Assembly (NCBI RefSeq): GCF_007990545.2
Contig: NZ_AP019829.2
Span: forward strand, 434,001-498,000
DNA length: 64,000 nt
Source: Leptotrichia wadei
GTDB lineage: Bacteria; Fusobacteriota; Fusobacteriia; Fusobacteriales; Leptotrichiaceae
Direction of reading: 5' to 3'
A model generated the notes under the pieces. The model did no database searches and was not told where the DNA came from. It worked only from the letters and a program-made list of their open reading frames with translations. Positions within the stretch are counted from its first letter, which is position 1. Each line of letters opens with the position of its first letter. Below are positions 8,709 to 19,057 of this stretch, piece after piece. A program made the translations under genes and the position numbers.

Positions 8709-11700
8709 ATGATAAATAATTTGAGAGTTTTAAAGAAAGAATTGAAGTCTTTTGCAAAAAGAGTGAAGAACTTCAAATATACAGAATCAGCCCTTATAAC
8801 TTTTTTACTAACTGGATTAATCGAACTGACAGGAGTTTCGTTTAATCTTTTTTCGGCTGAAAATGAAATCCAAGCACAGACAAAGGCGATTAATACGTCA
8901 ATAACAAGCATAAAAAGTGATTTTAGGTTTGCAAGGCATGAAAATAACAAATTGCTTAAAAAGACAAACTTAGAATTAGTTAAGTTAATGGAGCAAGGAG
9001 ATCATGTTGTAAAAAGCCCATGGAGCAGCTGGCAATACGGAATAAACGGTTTCTACAACAGCTGGCAAGGTTCATACAAAGGCCGTGGAGACAAAACCGC
9101 CGACTACAAATACGAACGTGACAAAACAATGAGCAAAACCAAATACGAAGCATATCCTCACACTCTTTACGGAAATACAACAGAACTAGGATTAAAGCAA
9201 GAGCCAAATGCCTCAATCCCAGTATCAGCAACACTTAATCCGTTGATACCAAAAGTAAAGCATGCTAATGTATCAATGGCAGTGGATATAAGTGAGTTGC
9301 CTTCATTTAATCCAAGAACGGTTACACCTCCAACAGCTCCGACTATTTCACCTATGAAAGGAATTAATACACCGAGTTTTTCAATGAAATCAAGTTCACT
9401 TTCAAACTGGGGAGAATCACACTTTGATAATGCTAATACTGCTAGTAATGGTGTAATAGAATCAGTTGCTATATTGGGTGGAGATTTTAATGTTGAAAGA
9501 TTAGATCCAGGTTCAGCAAGTAGATGGAAATATAATTATACTGGCTATAGAGTAAAAAATGCATTTAATACAGGTAATATGACATCAGATTACATTATAA
9601 GTGGGATTACCAATATTCTTACTCCTAATTCAGAAATTACTGTACCAAGTAGAACTGTTGCCGCTTCTAATTCTAAATCTGGATTTTTAAGAATGACTAA
9701 TGATAGTCCAGTTAGTCAAGGTTCAACACTATTAAATCAAGCTACATTTACATATACGAATAGCTCTGGAGGAAATTATGTCAGAGAACTAGCTCATTTA
9801 GATATGCATGGAAGTAATTCTTTTTCAACAGAAAGAGGGAAATTATTAGCAATTACAGGATTAAAAGCCTCGGTAGTCCCTAATTTTGATGATGTGAGTA
9901 CAATTGCTCAGAATACAACTGGTTCAACAAAATCACAAACATTTATTAATGCTGGAAAAATAATAATAAAAGGAGATCAGGCCTCTTTTACAAATAGTTA
10001 TGATCATGATTGGGATGATCAAAATAGAGTTGCTAGTGTAATAAATACAGAAGATGGAGAAGTATCAGTTAGTCCTTTAGATCCAAATAATAAAGGTTCT
10101 GCAGTTTTTATAGTTTCACCTGAAATAGATAAAGCTGGAAATCCTCAAATTTTTTATAATGCTGGGAAAATAAATTTATACAGTAAAAAATCGGCAATTT
10201 TCTTTTTGAATCCAAATGGAGATGTCAGATGGAATCATGATGGAAGTTTTCATGAACGTAATTATGAAAATAATAGATTGGGATTACCAGATAATGATCA
10301 AGATGATCCAAGAGAAATAACTATAGTAAACAGAGCAAGAGGAAATAATAAAATAATTTCATATGGTGATGGAAATGTTGGAATATATCTAAAAACAAGT
10401 AAATATATTAAAGTTACAAATCTTGATTTTAGAACACAAAATTTAACAGATTATGTGACTAAAAATGGGACTTGGGCACCTATGATTATGTATGGAGATA
10501 ATAATATAGGATTATATGCTCCTAAAGATACAGAATCTCAATTATTTGTTGGTGACCCAGGACCAATAATAGGTAATTTTGCTGTTAGCATAGGAGATTC
10601 TAATGGAAATTATTTTTTGAATAATAATGATGATGCTTACATTGATAGTTCGTATGGAATTTTTTCATCTGTTAATATTGATTTGTCAAATGATGTAAAA
10701 GATATAAAAAGTGGACATCAAATAACTATAAATAAAAATTCTAAAAATGGTATCGGAGTTTTAACAAGTAATAATGCTGAAATTAAACTTGGAGCAGGGA
10801 AAATTGAATTAAATGGTGGATTTGATAATACTGGAATAGTTATTGGTGGAAGTAAAGCATCTTCAGGTGATGTTAAAGATACAGATGGTTCTGTAATAGG
10901 AGATGTTATATCGATTAACGGAATTTCAAATGCTGATAGAGGAAACAGAGCTATTTATGCTTGGGATGGAAATAATAGAGGAAACAGTGTTGAAGTAAAT
11001 GCTATAAAATCTGAAAACACAATTAATTCAATAGCAATCGTAGCAGAAAAAAATGCAAAAATTACTGTTAATGGTACAGCTTCTTCAAATCCTTCAATAA
11101 TTGGAACAACTGATGGAACAGGTTTTGAATATGGAGTTAAGATTAATGATTCAAAATATGTATATGACCCAAATCGTGTAGTTTCAGCAACTGATGCAAC
11201 TTCTACCGATAATGTTGGAGCTGCTTATGCTAATAATGAAGCTGTGATAACAATTAATAGAACTTCTGTTCCATCAGTAGCAAATGGTCCAAATATTTCT
11301 ATAGAAGGTGGAATTGATACCTATGCTAAGAAAATTATAGGATTTGGGTTATTTGCTGATAATAAAGCTAAAATAAATGCTCAAAATAACTGGATAAAAG
11401 TTACTAATGGAGCAACTAATGTGGCATCATTAAGTAATGCAGAGATTGACTTGAAAGGTGCGACTGTTGAATATAAAGGTGAAGGATATGCACTTTATAC
11501 CAATACTACAAGTAAAAACTCTGGTGCTATTAATATGAGTGATGCTAAATTAGTATTGGATGGAAAAGCTGTTGGATATGTGCATTATCAAGATCAACCT
11601 AATATGATAACAGTTAATCCTAATACAAGTATTGATATACTTGATGATGATGTAATAGTTGCAGATTTAAGAAAAACATCAGGTCAGGTTACTGTAAATG

Positions 11701-14700
11701 TTGAAAATAAAGCCACTCCTGATAGATTAAGAGACCAATTGATTGGTGGAGTTGGAAGTGTTGGAAGTACAAATGGAAAAACTAGATATAAATATGCAGT
11801 TGTGGATAATGCTCAAATTAACATAAAATCAGCTGTTGATAAGGCTGATAATTCAGGTACTGATACAGATAGTGAAGTATTTGCTAAAAGATTCCTGTAT
11901 CAAAACTCTAAGATTGATGTAACTACAGCAGGTTCTGTTAAGGCTGAACTGGATGATACGCAAATGAAGGCGATAGATGTTAATCTTAAAACTCCTGTTG
12001 GTCTTGCAGTAACGGCAAGTGCACAGACAAAGGATAATGATACAACAGGAATTAGCAATAGTGGTACGGTATCGACTGATAAAACGGTTGGATCTGATAG
12101 AGGTGGAATTGGTCTGTATGTAGATTATGGATATATTAATAATAATGCTGCAGGAACTGTAAATGTTGAAAAAGGGACAGTAAATAATCCAAATGACAAG
12201 GCTATTGGGATATTTGGAACAAATAGCACGAAGATAGTTAATGATGGAAAGGTAAATGCTGGAGGTAAAAAATCAATTGGTATTTTAGGACTTTCTTATA
12301 GAATTGACTCGAAAACAGGACTTGCGATAAATCCGGCGGATGAAACATATTATAGTAATGTGATTACAAATAACGGAACTAAATTTGGAACTGTAAATGT
12401 TGAAAATGGTGCAACTGGTAAAATTACCATGGATAATGATGGGGCAGTTGGGATATTTGTAAAAAATAATAGTATTGATAAAAATAGCTTTGGAAATTAT
12501 GTTGTAACAAATCCTTCTGATATAAGAACTAAAAATGATACACGTGGTGTAAATAAAGGTGAAATTACAATTAATGGAAGTAACAGTTCAGTAGGAATAG
12601 GAGCCAATAACGGTATAATTACAAATGCTAGCAGCGGTAAGATTAATGTTAATGGTACTAAGTCGGCAGGAATGTATGGAACGAATGATTCTGATTTGAT
12701 AAATAACGGAGAAATTAATGTTGCGGCGACTTCTGCTGGAAATGAATCTATTGGAATGTATATTGATGATCAGGTTTCAACTATTGCAAATACTGGAAAG
12801 ATTAATGTTGGAAAATCTTCTTATGGAATTTACGGAAAAGATGTCAATATGACTGCTGGTGAGATTAATGTGGCTGATGACGGGGTTGGAGTTTATTCGA
12901 CAGGTCCAAGTGTAAACCTTTCAGGTGGAAAGATTGATGTGGCAAATAATAACTCTGTTGGGGTCTATATTGCAGATGACAGCAAGAATCCGCAAGCGAC
13001 AACAGTTACATCATCTGTTGACATGAAGGTTGGAGATACAGATTCATTTGGATATTTAATAACAGCTTCAAAGGCTAAAACAGACTTAACAATAAATTCA
13101 ACAGCAAATTCTATTCACGTTGGAGAAAAATCAGTATATGTTTATTCTGGAGCGCCACAAAGCCTAGGCGGAAAGGTTATAAATAAATCTGATATTGTAA
13201 TGGATAAGAATAATGGATATGGAATTTATTCTTCACAGGATGCAGAAAATTATGGAAGCATTGATTTGAGAGCAGGTATTGGAAATATTGGGATTTATTC
13301 TACACAGGGAAACGGTAAGAATTTTGGAGTAATTGCAGTAGGTTCAAGTAATGTAACCAGTAAGCAATATGGAATTGGAATGGCAACTGGATATTACAAT
13401 GAAATTACAAAGGTTTCAACAAATGAAGGAACAATAGAAAATTATGGAACAATCAATGTTTCAGATGATAATAGTGTTGGAATATATGCAGTTGGATCTG
13501 GTTCAAAGGCAATTAATAAAGGAACTATTAACTTGAGCGGAAATAATACGACTGGAATGTATATTGACAGATATGCAACTGGGGAAAATTACGGAACTAT
13601 TCAAACAACACCGACTACAAATGGAACGGGAATAAAGGGAGTTGTTGTAGCAAATGGAGGAGTAATTAAAAACTATGGAACAATAAATATTGTTGGAAGT
13701 AAAAATATTGGAGTGTACGCATTCAGAGGAGATGTAACAGATTCAAGTTATGTGCCTTATGAAGCACATGGAACAGGAAATGTTTCAACAAGACCATATT
13801 TAGAAGGAACAGCAACTGACCAAAAAGTAACGGGAAAAGCAATAGTAAAAGTTCCACCTGCATCACTGCCTAGCTCAGTTTCAATTTCAATAGATGGTGT
13901 AGATGTTGCACCAGTAAAAGTTGATACAAATATAGCTTCACCGGAAGCTCCAGAAGTATTGATAACTGACTTGTCTGGAGTAACAAAATTAAATCTGGAA
14001 ACAGAAAAGATGGATCATAATCACACACATTCAAATGGGGAAATATCAACTATTGGAATGTATGTGGATACATCAGGAATAAATTATACAAATCCTATTC
14101 AAGGATTAAATAATTTATCTGGATTGACAGATGTTGACTTAATAATGGGTACAGAAGTTACTAAATATTTAAATGCAAAAGCGATTCAAATTGGAGATAA
14201 TATTTTGAAACCATATAATAATGCATTGGCAAGCGTTGTATCAACAGGAGTTACATTAAATGTAAATTCGGCAAGCTTGACTTGGATAGCACAACCAGTA
14301 GAATCTGGAAATATAGCGGCACCGATAAAAACAGTATATATGGTAAAAATACCGTATACGGATTTTGCAAGTAAAAATGATGTTGATACAGAACACTTCC
14401 TTGATGGGCTTGAACAAAGATACGGAGTTGAAGGTATTCATTCGAGGGAAAAACAAATTTTCAATAAGTTAAATGACTTGGGAAAAGGAGAACCACACAT
14501 ATTTGCACAGGCTGTAAATGAAATGAAAGGTTATGAATACTCAAATACTCAGCAAAGAATAAACGCAACTGGAAATGCATTAGACAAGGAATTCAAATAT
14601 TTATGGAAGGACTGGAGAAATCCATCTAAGCAAAACAACAAGATAAAAGTATTTGGAATGAAGGATGAGTACAAGACTAACACAGCTGGAGTAATAGATT

Positions 14701-15479
14701 ATGATAGCAACGCTTGGGGAGTTGCTTATGTTCACGAAGATGAAAAAGTTCAAATAGGTAAATCAATCGGATGGTATGCAGGAGCAGTTACAAATAGATT
14801 TAAATTTAAAGATCTAGGAAAATCAAGAGAAGATGAGACAATGGTTAAACTTGGAATTTTTAAAACAATGTCACCAAGAAAAGACTATAATGGAGCACTG
14901 CAATGGACAATCGCAGGAGATATTTTTGGTGGAATTAACAACATGTACCGTAAATACTGGGTTGTAGATGATACATTTGAAGCAAAATCTACATATAATT
15001 CTTATGGAGCGGCTTTAAAAAATGAGTTGGGATATGACATAAGAATGAGTGAAAGAACACATTTACGTCCTTACGGAGCATTAAAGATGGAATACGGAAG
15101 ATTTAACGAGATAAAGGAAAACTCTGGACAAATGCGGCTAGAAGTTAAAGGAAACGACTACTTCTCAGTAAAACCTGAAGCAGGACTAGAATTTAAATAT
15201 ATTCAGCCATTGGCAGTAAGAACTCAGTTATCAATAGGATTGACAGCAGCTTATGAAAATGAGATTAGTAAATTGAATAAGTTGAATCAAGCAAGAGTAA
15301 GATATACAACAGCTGACTGGTATAATTTGAGAAATGAAAAGGAAAATAGAAGAGAAAATGGTAAATTCGATCTTAACATTGGTGTAGATAACACAAGATT
15401 TGGTATGACAGTAAATGCCGGATATGACACTAAAGGAAATAATGTTAGAGGAGGAATCGGATTTAGGGCTATTTACTGA
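8709..15479 (+). CDS. Giant type V autotransporter, fusobacterial N-terminal domain type
   Basis: Surface protein of about 2,256 residues. An extended, basic signal region (MINNLRVLKKELKSFAKRVK, then a hydrophobic stretch ITFLLTGLIELTGVSF) is followed by a conserved segment (KSPWSSWQYGINGFYNSWQG) shared by many Leptotrichia and Fusobacterium autotransporters. The passenger is a long beta-helix-like region rich in Asn/Gly/Thr/Ile with recurring units such as NYGTINVSDDNSVGIYA. The last 270 residues or so form the beta-barrel, ending GGIGFRAIY with a terminal aromatic residue. Start 8709 is set by AAGGAG 6 nt upstream; the ATG at 8670 has no such site. Likely roles are adhesion or biofilm, but the sequence does not identify a ligand. 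No catalytic motif is visible. Confidence 0.9.
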   Translation: MINNLRVLKKELKSFAKRVKNFKYTESALITFLLTGLIELTGVSFNLFSAENEIQAQTKAINTSITSIKSDFRFARHENNKLLKKTNLELVKLMEQGDHVVKSPWSSWQYGINGFYNSWQGSYKGRGDKTADYKYERDKTMSKTKYEAYPHTLYGNTTELGLKQEPNASIPVSATLNPLIPKVKHANVSMAVDISELPSFNPRTVTPPTAPTISPMKGINTPSFSMKSSSLSNWGESHFDNANTASNGVIESVAILGGDFNVERLDPGSASRWKYNYTGYRVKNAFNTGNMTSDYIISGITNILTPNSEITVPSRTVAASNSKSGFLRMTNDSPVSQGSTLLNQATFTYTNSSGGNYVRELAHLDMHGSNSFSTERGKLLAITGLKASVVPNFDDVSTIAQNTTGSTKSQTFINAGKIIIKGDQASFTNSYDHDWDDQNRVASVINTEDGEVSVSPLDPNNKGSAVFIVSPEIDKAGNPQIFYNAGKINLYSKKSAIFFLNPNGDVRWNHDGSFHERNYENNRLGLPDNDQDDPREITIVNRARGNNKIISYGDGNVGIYLKTSKYIKVTNLDFRTQNLTDYVTKNGTWAPMIMYGDNNIGLYAPKDTESQLFVGDPGPIIGNFAVSIGDSNGNYFLNNNDDAYIDSSYGIFSSVNIDLSNDVKDIKSGHQITINKNSKNGIGVLTSNNAEIKLGAGKIELNGGFDNTGIVIGGSKASSGDVKDTDGSVIGDVISINGISNADRGNRAIYAWDGNNRGNSVEVNAIKSENTINSIAIVAEKNAKITVNGTASSNPSIIGTTDGTGFEYGVKINDSKYVYDPNRVVSATDATSTDNVGAAYANNEAVITINRTSVPSVANGPNISIEGGIDTYAKKIIGFGLFADNKAKINAQNNWIKVTNGATNVASLSNAEIDLKGATVEYKGEGYALYTNTTSKNSGAINMSDAKLVLDGKAVGYVHYQDQPNMITVNPNTSIDILDDDVIVADLRKTSGQVTVNVENKATPDRLRDQLIGGVGSVGSTNGKTRYKYAVVDNAQINIKSAVDKADNSGTDTDSEVFAKRFLYQNSKIDVTTAGSVKAELDDTQMKAIDVNLKTPVGLAVTASAQTKDNDTTGISNSGTVSTDKTVGSDRGGIGLYVDYGYINNNAAGTVNVEKGTVNNPNDKAIGIFGTNSTKIVNDGKVNAGGKKSIGILGLSYRIDSKTGLAINPADETYYSNVITNNGTKFGTVNVENGATGKITMDNDGAVGIFVKNNSIDKNSFGNYVVTNPSDIRTKNDTRGVNKGEITINGSNSSVGIGANNGIITNASSGKINVNGTKSAGMYGTNDSDLINNGEINVAATSAGNESIGMYIDDQVSTIANTGKINVGKSSYGIYGKDVNMTAGEINVADDGVGVYSTGPSVNLSGGKIDVANNNSVGVYIADDSKNPQATTVTSSVDMKVGDTDSFGYLITASKAKTDLTINSTANSIHVGEKSVYVYSGAPQSLGGKVINKSDIVMDKNNGYGIYSSQDAENYGSIDLRAGIGNIGIYSTQGNGKNFGVIAVGSSNVTSKQYGIGMATGYYNEITKVSTNEGTIENYGTINVSDDNSVGIYAVGSGSKAINKGTINLSGNNTTGMYIDRYATGENYGTIQTTPTTNGTGIKGVVVANGGVIKNYGTINIVGSKNIGVYAFRGDVTDSSYVPYEAHGTGNVSTRPYLEGTATDQKVTGKAIVKVPPASLPSSVSISIDGVDVAPVKVDTNIASPEAPEVLITDLSGVTKLNLETEKMDHNHTHSNGEISTIGMYVDTSGINYTNPIQGLNNLSGLTDVDLIMGTEVTKYLNAKAIQIGDNILKPYNNALASVVSTGVTLNVNSASLTWIAQPVESGNIAAPIKTVYMVKIPYTDFASKNDVDTEHFLDGLEQRYGVEGIHSREKQIFNKLNDLGKGEPHIFAQAVNEMKGYEYSNTQQRINATGNALDKEFKYLWKDWRNPSKQNNKIKVFGMKDEYKTNTAGVIDYDSNAWGVAYVHEDEKVQIGKSIGWYAGAVTNRFKFKDLGKSREDETMVKLGIFKTMSPRKDYNGALQWTIAGDIFGGINNMYRKYWVVDDTFEAKSTYNSYGAALKNELGYDIRMSERTHLRPYGALKMEYGRFNEIKENSGQMRLEVKGNDYFSVKPEAGLEFKYIQPLAVRTQLSIGLTAAYENEISKLNKLNQARVRYTTADWYNLRNEKENRRENGKFDLNIGVDNTRFGMTVNAGYDTKGNNVRGGIGFRAIY

Positions 15480-15592
15480 TTCTAAATTCTTAATCACTAT
15501 ATATTAAGATATTTTAAAATAAGAAGGGCTTGATCCGATATCTTATCAAAAGAAATCAAATTAATTTATAATTATGAATTTAAAATAAACAA

Positions 15593-15640
15593 AAAAAGAG
15601 ATAGATTTCTAAAAATATTTTTAGAGGTTTATCTCTTTTT
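15593..15640 (+). terminator. Terminator after the autotransporter gene
   Basis: AAAAAGAGATA pairs with TATCTCTTTTT. The interior holds a second palindrome (CTAAAAATATTTTTAG), so the hairpin is nearly fully paired, and the T-run continues past the stem. The rest of 15480-15854 is AT-rich and contains no gene I can support. Confidence 0.75.
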
Positions 15641-15771
15641 GTATAATAAATGAACTTGAATTTCTGATTTATTTAAAAGTTTATGAATACAGTAGTAAAA
15701 GTTAAAAATTCTAGTATTACCCTGGCTGTAATTGTAACAATGAGAGTATAATCTTTTTTAGTTAGATTTAC

Positions 15772-15800
15772 TTTACAAAGAATTAGATATACAGTATAAT
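15772..15800 (+). promoter_or_regulatory. Promoter of folC
   Basis: TTTACA, 17-nt spacer, TATAAT, ending 54 nt before the folC start codon. Five of six -35 bases and all -10 bases match consensus. Confidence 0.65.
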
Positions 15801-15854
15801 AAAAAATATTTGATTTGTTAAATATATCTATATTAAATAAAAAGGAAATATGAA

Positions 15855-17234
15855 ATGAAAAAAGATAAAATAAAAATAAATGAAATTTTAGAAAAAATTT
15901 TTAATATGAGAACAATTAATAAGAGAATAACAAAGAAATCTTTAAATCAGAATAACGAAAAGCTGAAAAAAATTTATGAATTATTGGGAAAACCTTGTGA
16001 AAATAAGAAAATTATTCATATTGCAGGGACAAATGGAAAAGGATCGACAGCGACATTTTTGGAAAATATTTTTTTTGCAGCTGGATATTCGGTTGCTAAA
16101 TTTACTTCACCGCATATTTTACGATTTAATGAAAGAATTTTGGTAAATAAAGAGATGATTTTAGATGAAGATGTTGTAAAATATTGTGAAGCTGTTATGA
16201 ATGTTCTGAAAGAAAATGGATTGCAGATAAATTTTTTTGAAATAGCAACTTTTGTAGCCTTACTTTATTTTAAAGAAAAAAATCCTGATTTTATATTTTT
16301 AGAAACAGGGCTAGGCGGAAGATACGATGCCACAAACATTGTAAAGTCAACAATAGCAGCTATAACAAATGTAAGTTTTGATCATGTCGCCCTTTTGGGA
16401 AATTCGCTTTATGAAATTGCAGATAGAAAAGCTGGGATTATAAAAAATAGGCAGCTTTGTATTTATGCTCAAAATTTGACTGAACTGGAAGAGGCTGTGA
16501 AAAGAGAAACAGATAATTCGGTAAATGTTTTGGAAAAATATAAAGGTTTTCAAGCTGAATTGGATAATCAAAATTATAAGACAATTGTGAAAATTGTTGA
16601 AAATAAAAATTCCAAAGAATCTGGAAATATTAAAAAGTCTGAAAACATTGAAAAAATTAATAATAATAAAAATAACTTGAAAAAAACATTTATTCTGCCA
16701 CTTTTTGGAAAATTTCAAGCAAATAATTTTTTAATTGCCTATGAGATTGCAAAAATTTATGGAATTAATGATAAAATTATTCAAAAGGGGCTTGATGAAA
16801 TTTCATTGGCTGGACGGTTTGAGATTTTTTCAAAAAATCCTGCAACAATTTTAGATGTTGCTCATAATGATGATTCTGTAAAAGTTTTGACGGAAAATTT
16901 GAACGAACTTTTTAAAGATGATGAAGTGATTTTTGTTCTTTCAGTACTCGGAACAAAGGATATTGCAAATATTTTTAAAAGAATCTTGGAAAAAAATTAT
17001 AAAATTTTCATAACTTCCCTAAAAGAAGTTATTTATGGGCTATCTGCCGAAGAAATAAAGAAAAATCTGGAAGATTCAAATATTTCTACAAAAAATATTA
17101 TTTTTGAAGATGATATTTTACAGGCTTATAATCAGGCAAAGAAAATGATTTTAAAAAATGATAATTCGTATAAGGTGATTGTAGTTTGCGGATCTTTTTA
17201 TGAGATTGCGAAGTTTAAGAAATTGTTTTTGTAA
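15855..17234 (+). CDS. folC: Folylpolyglutamate synthase / dihydrofolate synthase
   Basis: Mur-ligase-type enzyme adding glutamate to (dihydro)folate with ATP. The P-loop IIHIAGTNGKGSTATFLE is near residue 57, KFTSPHILRFNERI follows, and LETGLGGRYDATN gives the central Mur ligase motif. DVAHNDDSVKVL marks the C-terminal domain. Length is 459 residues. A lysine/asparagine/serine-rich insertion around residues 248-276 (NKNSKESGNIKKSENIEK) interrupts the usual spacing and is probably a surface loop. An AAAAGGA site precedes the ATG. The last 80 bp of the gene and the following 110 bp are duplicated about 1.7 kb downstream, on the far side of the next gene. Confidence 0.92.
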   Translation: MKKDKIKINEILEKIFNMRTINKRITKKSLNQNNEKLKKIYELLGKPCENKKIIHIAGTNGKGSTATFLENIFFAAGYSVAKFTSPHILRFNERILVNKEMILDEDVVKYCEAVMNVLKENGLQINFFEIATFVALLYFKEKNPDFIFLETGLGGRYDATNIVKSTIAAITNVSFDHVALLGNSLYEIADRKAGIIKNRQLCIYAQNLTELEEAVKRETDNSVNVLEKYKGFQAELDNQNYKTIVKIVENKNSKESGNIKKSENIEKINNNKNNLKKTFILPLFGKFQANNFLIAYEIAKIYGINDKIIQKGLDEISLAGRFEIFSKNPATILDVAHNDDSVKVLTENLNELFKDDEVIFVLSVLGTKDIANIFKRILEKNYKIFITSLKEVIYGLSAEEIKKNLEDSNISTKNIIFEDDILQAYNQAKKMILKNDNSYKVIVVCGSFYEIAKFKKLFL

Positions 17235-17346
17235 TATTTTTTTCGTAAAATAGTAAAAAAATAAATTATTAGGCAGATTTTTTAACAAATTTGTGGAATA
17301 GAAAATTTTAAATAATATTGTTTAATAGGGGGTTAATGCCCTTTAT
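17154..17346 (+). repeat. Duplicated folC 3' end, copy 1 (within and after folC)
   Basis: About 190 bp covering the last codons of folC, its stop, and the downstream sequence through a GGGG hairpin (AATAGGGGGTTAATGCCC at 17324). It matches 18877-19057 closely; for example ATAATTCGTATAAGGTGATT occurs in both, as does TTTAAATAATATTGTTT. The two copies flank the DKNYY-repeat gene in direct orientation. Confidence 0.85.
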
Positions 17347-17387
17347 GAAAAAATTGAAATAATATATCTAAAATAATCTTATATTAA

Positions 17388-17415
17388 TTGAATTAAAAGG
17401 GAATAAAGATATAAT
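17388..17415 (+). promoter_or_regulatory. Promoter of the DKNYY-repeat gene
   Basis: TTGAAT, 16-nt spacer, TATAAT, about 40 nt before the start codon. It lies between the two copies of the folC-end duplication, so the gene carries its own promoter. Confidence 0.55.
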
Positions 17416-17457
17416 AAACAAATAGTTGATGTCTATAAAAAAAGGAGAAATATGGTT

Positions 17458-18888
17458 ATGAAAAATAAAATTTTTAAAGTACTTATAATCGCAATTTTAT
17501 CAGCAAATGTAGTTTATGCAGAAAGTTCAAGAAAGATAAGAATTAGTGATGTTCCAATGAGTAAAATAGAAGAAGATTATAAGAAATTAGGTGATCGTGA
17601 AGATCTATTTATTAAAGATAAAAATGGGGTTTATAAATATTCTTATGGTGATACGGTACAAAAGCTTAATGGGATAGATCCTAAAACTGTTGAAGTTTTT
17701 AATAAATTTTATTTGAAGGATAAAAATGGAGTTTATTATTTGGATAAAAATAAAATAAAAATTTTAAATTTAGAAGGAATGGATTTAAAAACTCTTGAAG
17801 TAGTTGACAATTCTTATTTAAAAGATAAAAATAGTGTTTATTTAGTTCAAGAAAATAAGTTAAAAAGATTGGAAAAAATAGATCCAAATACTTTTAAAAA
17901 TGTTGGCGGCAATTATGTAAAAGATAAAAATGGAGTTTATAAATATTATTTTACTTATATCACTATTAACGATAAAGAGTTAAAAAAAGAGCCAAATTTT
18001 GATGCTAAAACATTTGAGATAGTTGATCCAGATGGACGCTATGTAAAGGATAAAAATAATGTTTATTGTGATGGAGAAATAATAAATGGTGCAGATCCGG
18101 CGACATTTGAAATGTTAAAAAAAGGGAATATAAATTATACGAAGGATAAAAATAATATCTATTATTGGAAAACTAAAATAGAAGGTGTAGACAGAGATAC
18201 ATTTAAAATAATGGAAAATCCTAACTTTTCAAAAGATAAAAATAATATTTATTTTTTAGGTGAAAAAACAGAGTCTGAATCTTATCCACCTGAATATGAA
18301 AAAAAAGGAAATGATGTTTATTATAAAAATAAAAAATTAAAAGATATAGATGCCAATACATTTGAAACAATGATTTCGTTTTTTGGTTTTAAGGATAAAA
18401 ATGGATATTATGTTTTAGACAGGGATGGAAGTGTAGTAAAAATAAATGATAAGGAAGTGAAAATTAAAAATCTTGCTAAAAGTTCTTTTAATAGCAATTT
18501 TTTTTACGATGGTAAAAACTTATACTTCATAAAAAATCATAAATTTGAAAAAATAAAAAAAGCACCTAAAACTGATGGAATAAGTGAAATAAGTGATAGA
18601 TATGTAGAAATTGGAAAAGTTTACTATTTAGATTATGATAAAGGTGAATTGATAAAATTAGAAAAAAATGATGGACGTGGAGTTTTTTTTGCTCTTGGTG
18701 AAGATTATGGAAAAGATTTTAATTTGAATGCGGAAGGTGTAGAAACTACTAGAAGATATATCTATTTTAAAGGTAGAATCTTGAAAAATGCTGATTACGA
18801 CAGCTTTGGAATAAAATATAATGATCAAAAAAATGTATTTGAAATAAGAGATAAAAATAGAGTTTATGAAACATTGAAAAATGAATAA
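17458..18888 (+). CDS. Secreted DKNYY-repeat protein
   Basis: A signal peptide (MKNKIFKVLIIAILSANVVYA) precedes about 450 residues built from repeats of the form KDKNGVYY-x(n)-DPKTFEV, for instance KDKNGVYKYSYGDTV, KDKNGVYYLDKNKIK and KDKNNIYYWKTKIEG. At least ten copies are visible, degenerating at the C-terminus. This matches the DKNYY family, whose molecular role is unknown; beta-propeller-like or surface-exposed repeats are plausible. AAGGAG lies 10 nt before ATG 17458; ATG 17452 is also possible. The gene is bracketed by a direct duplication of the folC 3' end, suggesting insertion or segmental duplication. Confidence 0.75.
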   Translation: MKNKIFKVLIIAILSANVVYAESSRKIRISDVPMSKIEEDYKKLGDREDLFIKDKNGVYKYSYGDTVQKLNGIDPKTVEVFNKFYLKDKNGVYYLDKNKIKILNLEGMDLKTLEVVDNSYLKDKNSVYLVQENKLKRLEKIDPNTFKNVGGNYVKDKNGVYKYYFTYITINDKELKKEPNFDAKTFEIVDPDGRYVKDKNNVYCDGEIINGADPATFEMLKKGNINYTKDKNNIYYWKTKIEGVDRDTFKIMENPNFSKDKNNIYFLGEKTESESYPPEYEKKGNDVYYKNKKLKDIDANTFETMISFFGFKDKNGYYVLDRDGSVVKINDKEVKIKNLAKSSFNSNFFYDGKNLYFIKNHKFEKIKKAPKTDGISEISDRYVEIGKVYYLDYDKGELIKLEKNDGRGVFFALGEDYGKDFNLNAEGVETTRRYIYFKGRILKNADYDSFGIKYNDQKNVFEIRDKNRVYETLKNE

Positions 18889-19057
18889 TTCGTATAAGGT
18901 GATTGTAGTTTATAGATCTTTTTATGAAATTGCGAAATTTAAGAAATTTTTTTGTGATATTTTTGCATAAAATAAGCTATTAGGTAGATTTTTTAGTAAA
19001 TTTATGGAATAGTTTATTTTAAATAATATTGTTTGATAAGGGGTTAATGCCCCTTAT
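18877..19057 (+). repeat. Duplicated folC 3' end, copy 2
   Basis: Direct repeat of 17154-17346. Here the folC-derived codons are out of context, beginning at the stop codon of the DKNYY gene, and the copy ends with a cleaner hairpin (ATAAGGGGTTAATGCCCC at 19036). Scattered substitutions and small indels separate the copies, so the duplication is not recent. Confidence 0.85.

Noticed and set aside
16347-16718. Open frame of 123 codons opposite folC
   Set aside because: Antisense to a well-supported gene; Phe/Ile-rich composition is a by-product of the Lys/Asn-rich coding strand.
17458-18888. DKNYY repeats considered as a tandem DNA repeat or CRISPR-like array
   Set aside because: The repetition is at protein level with variable spacing and divergent DNA; it encodes a continuous secreted protein.
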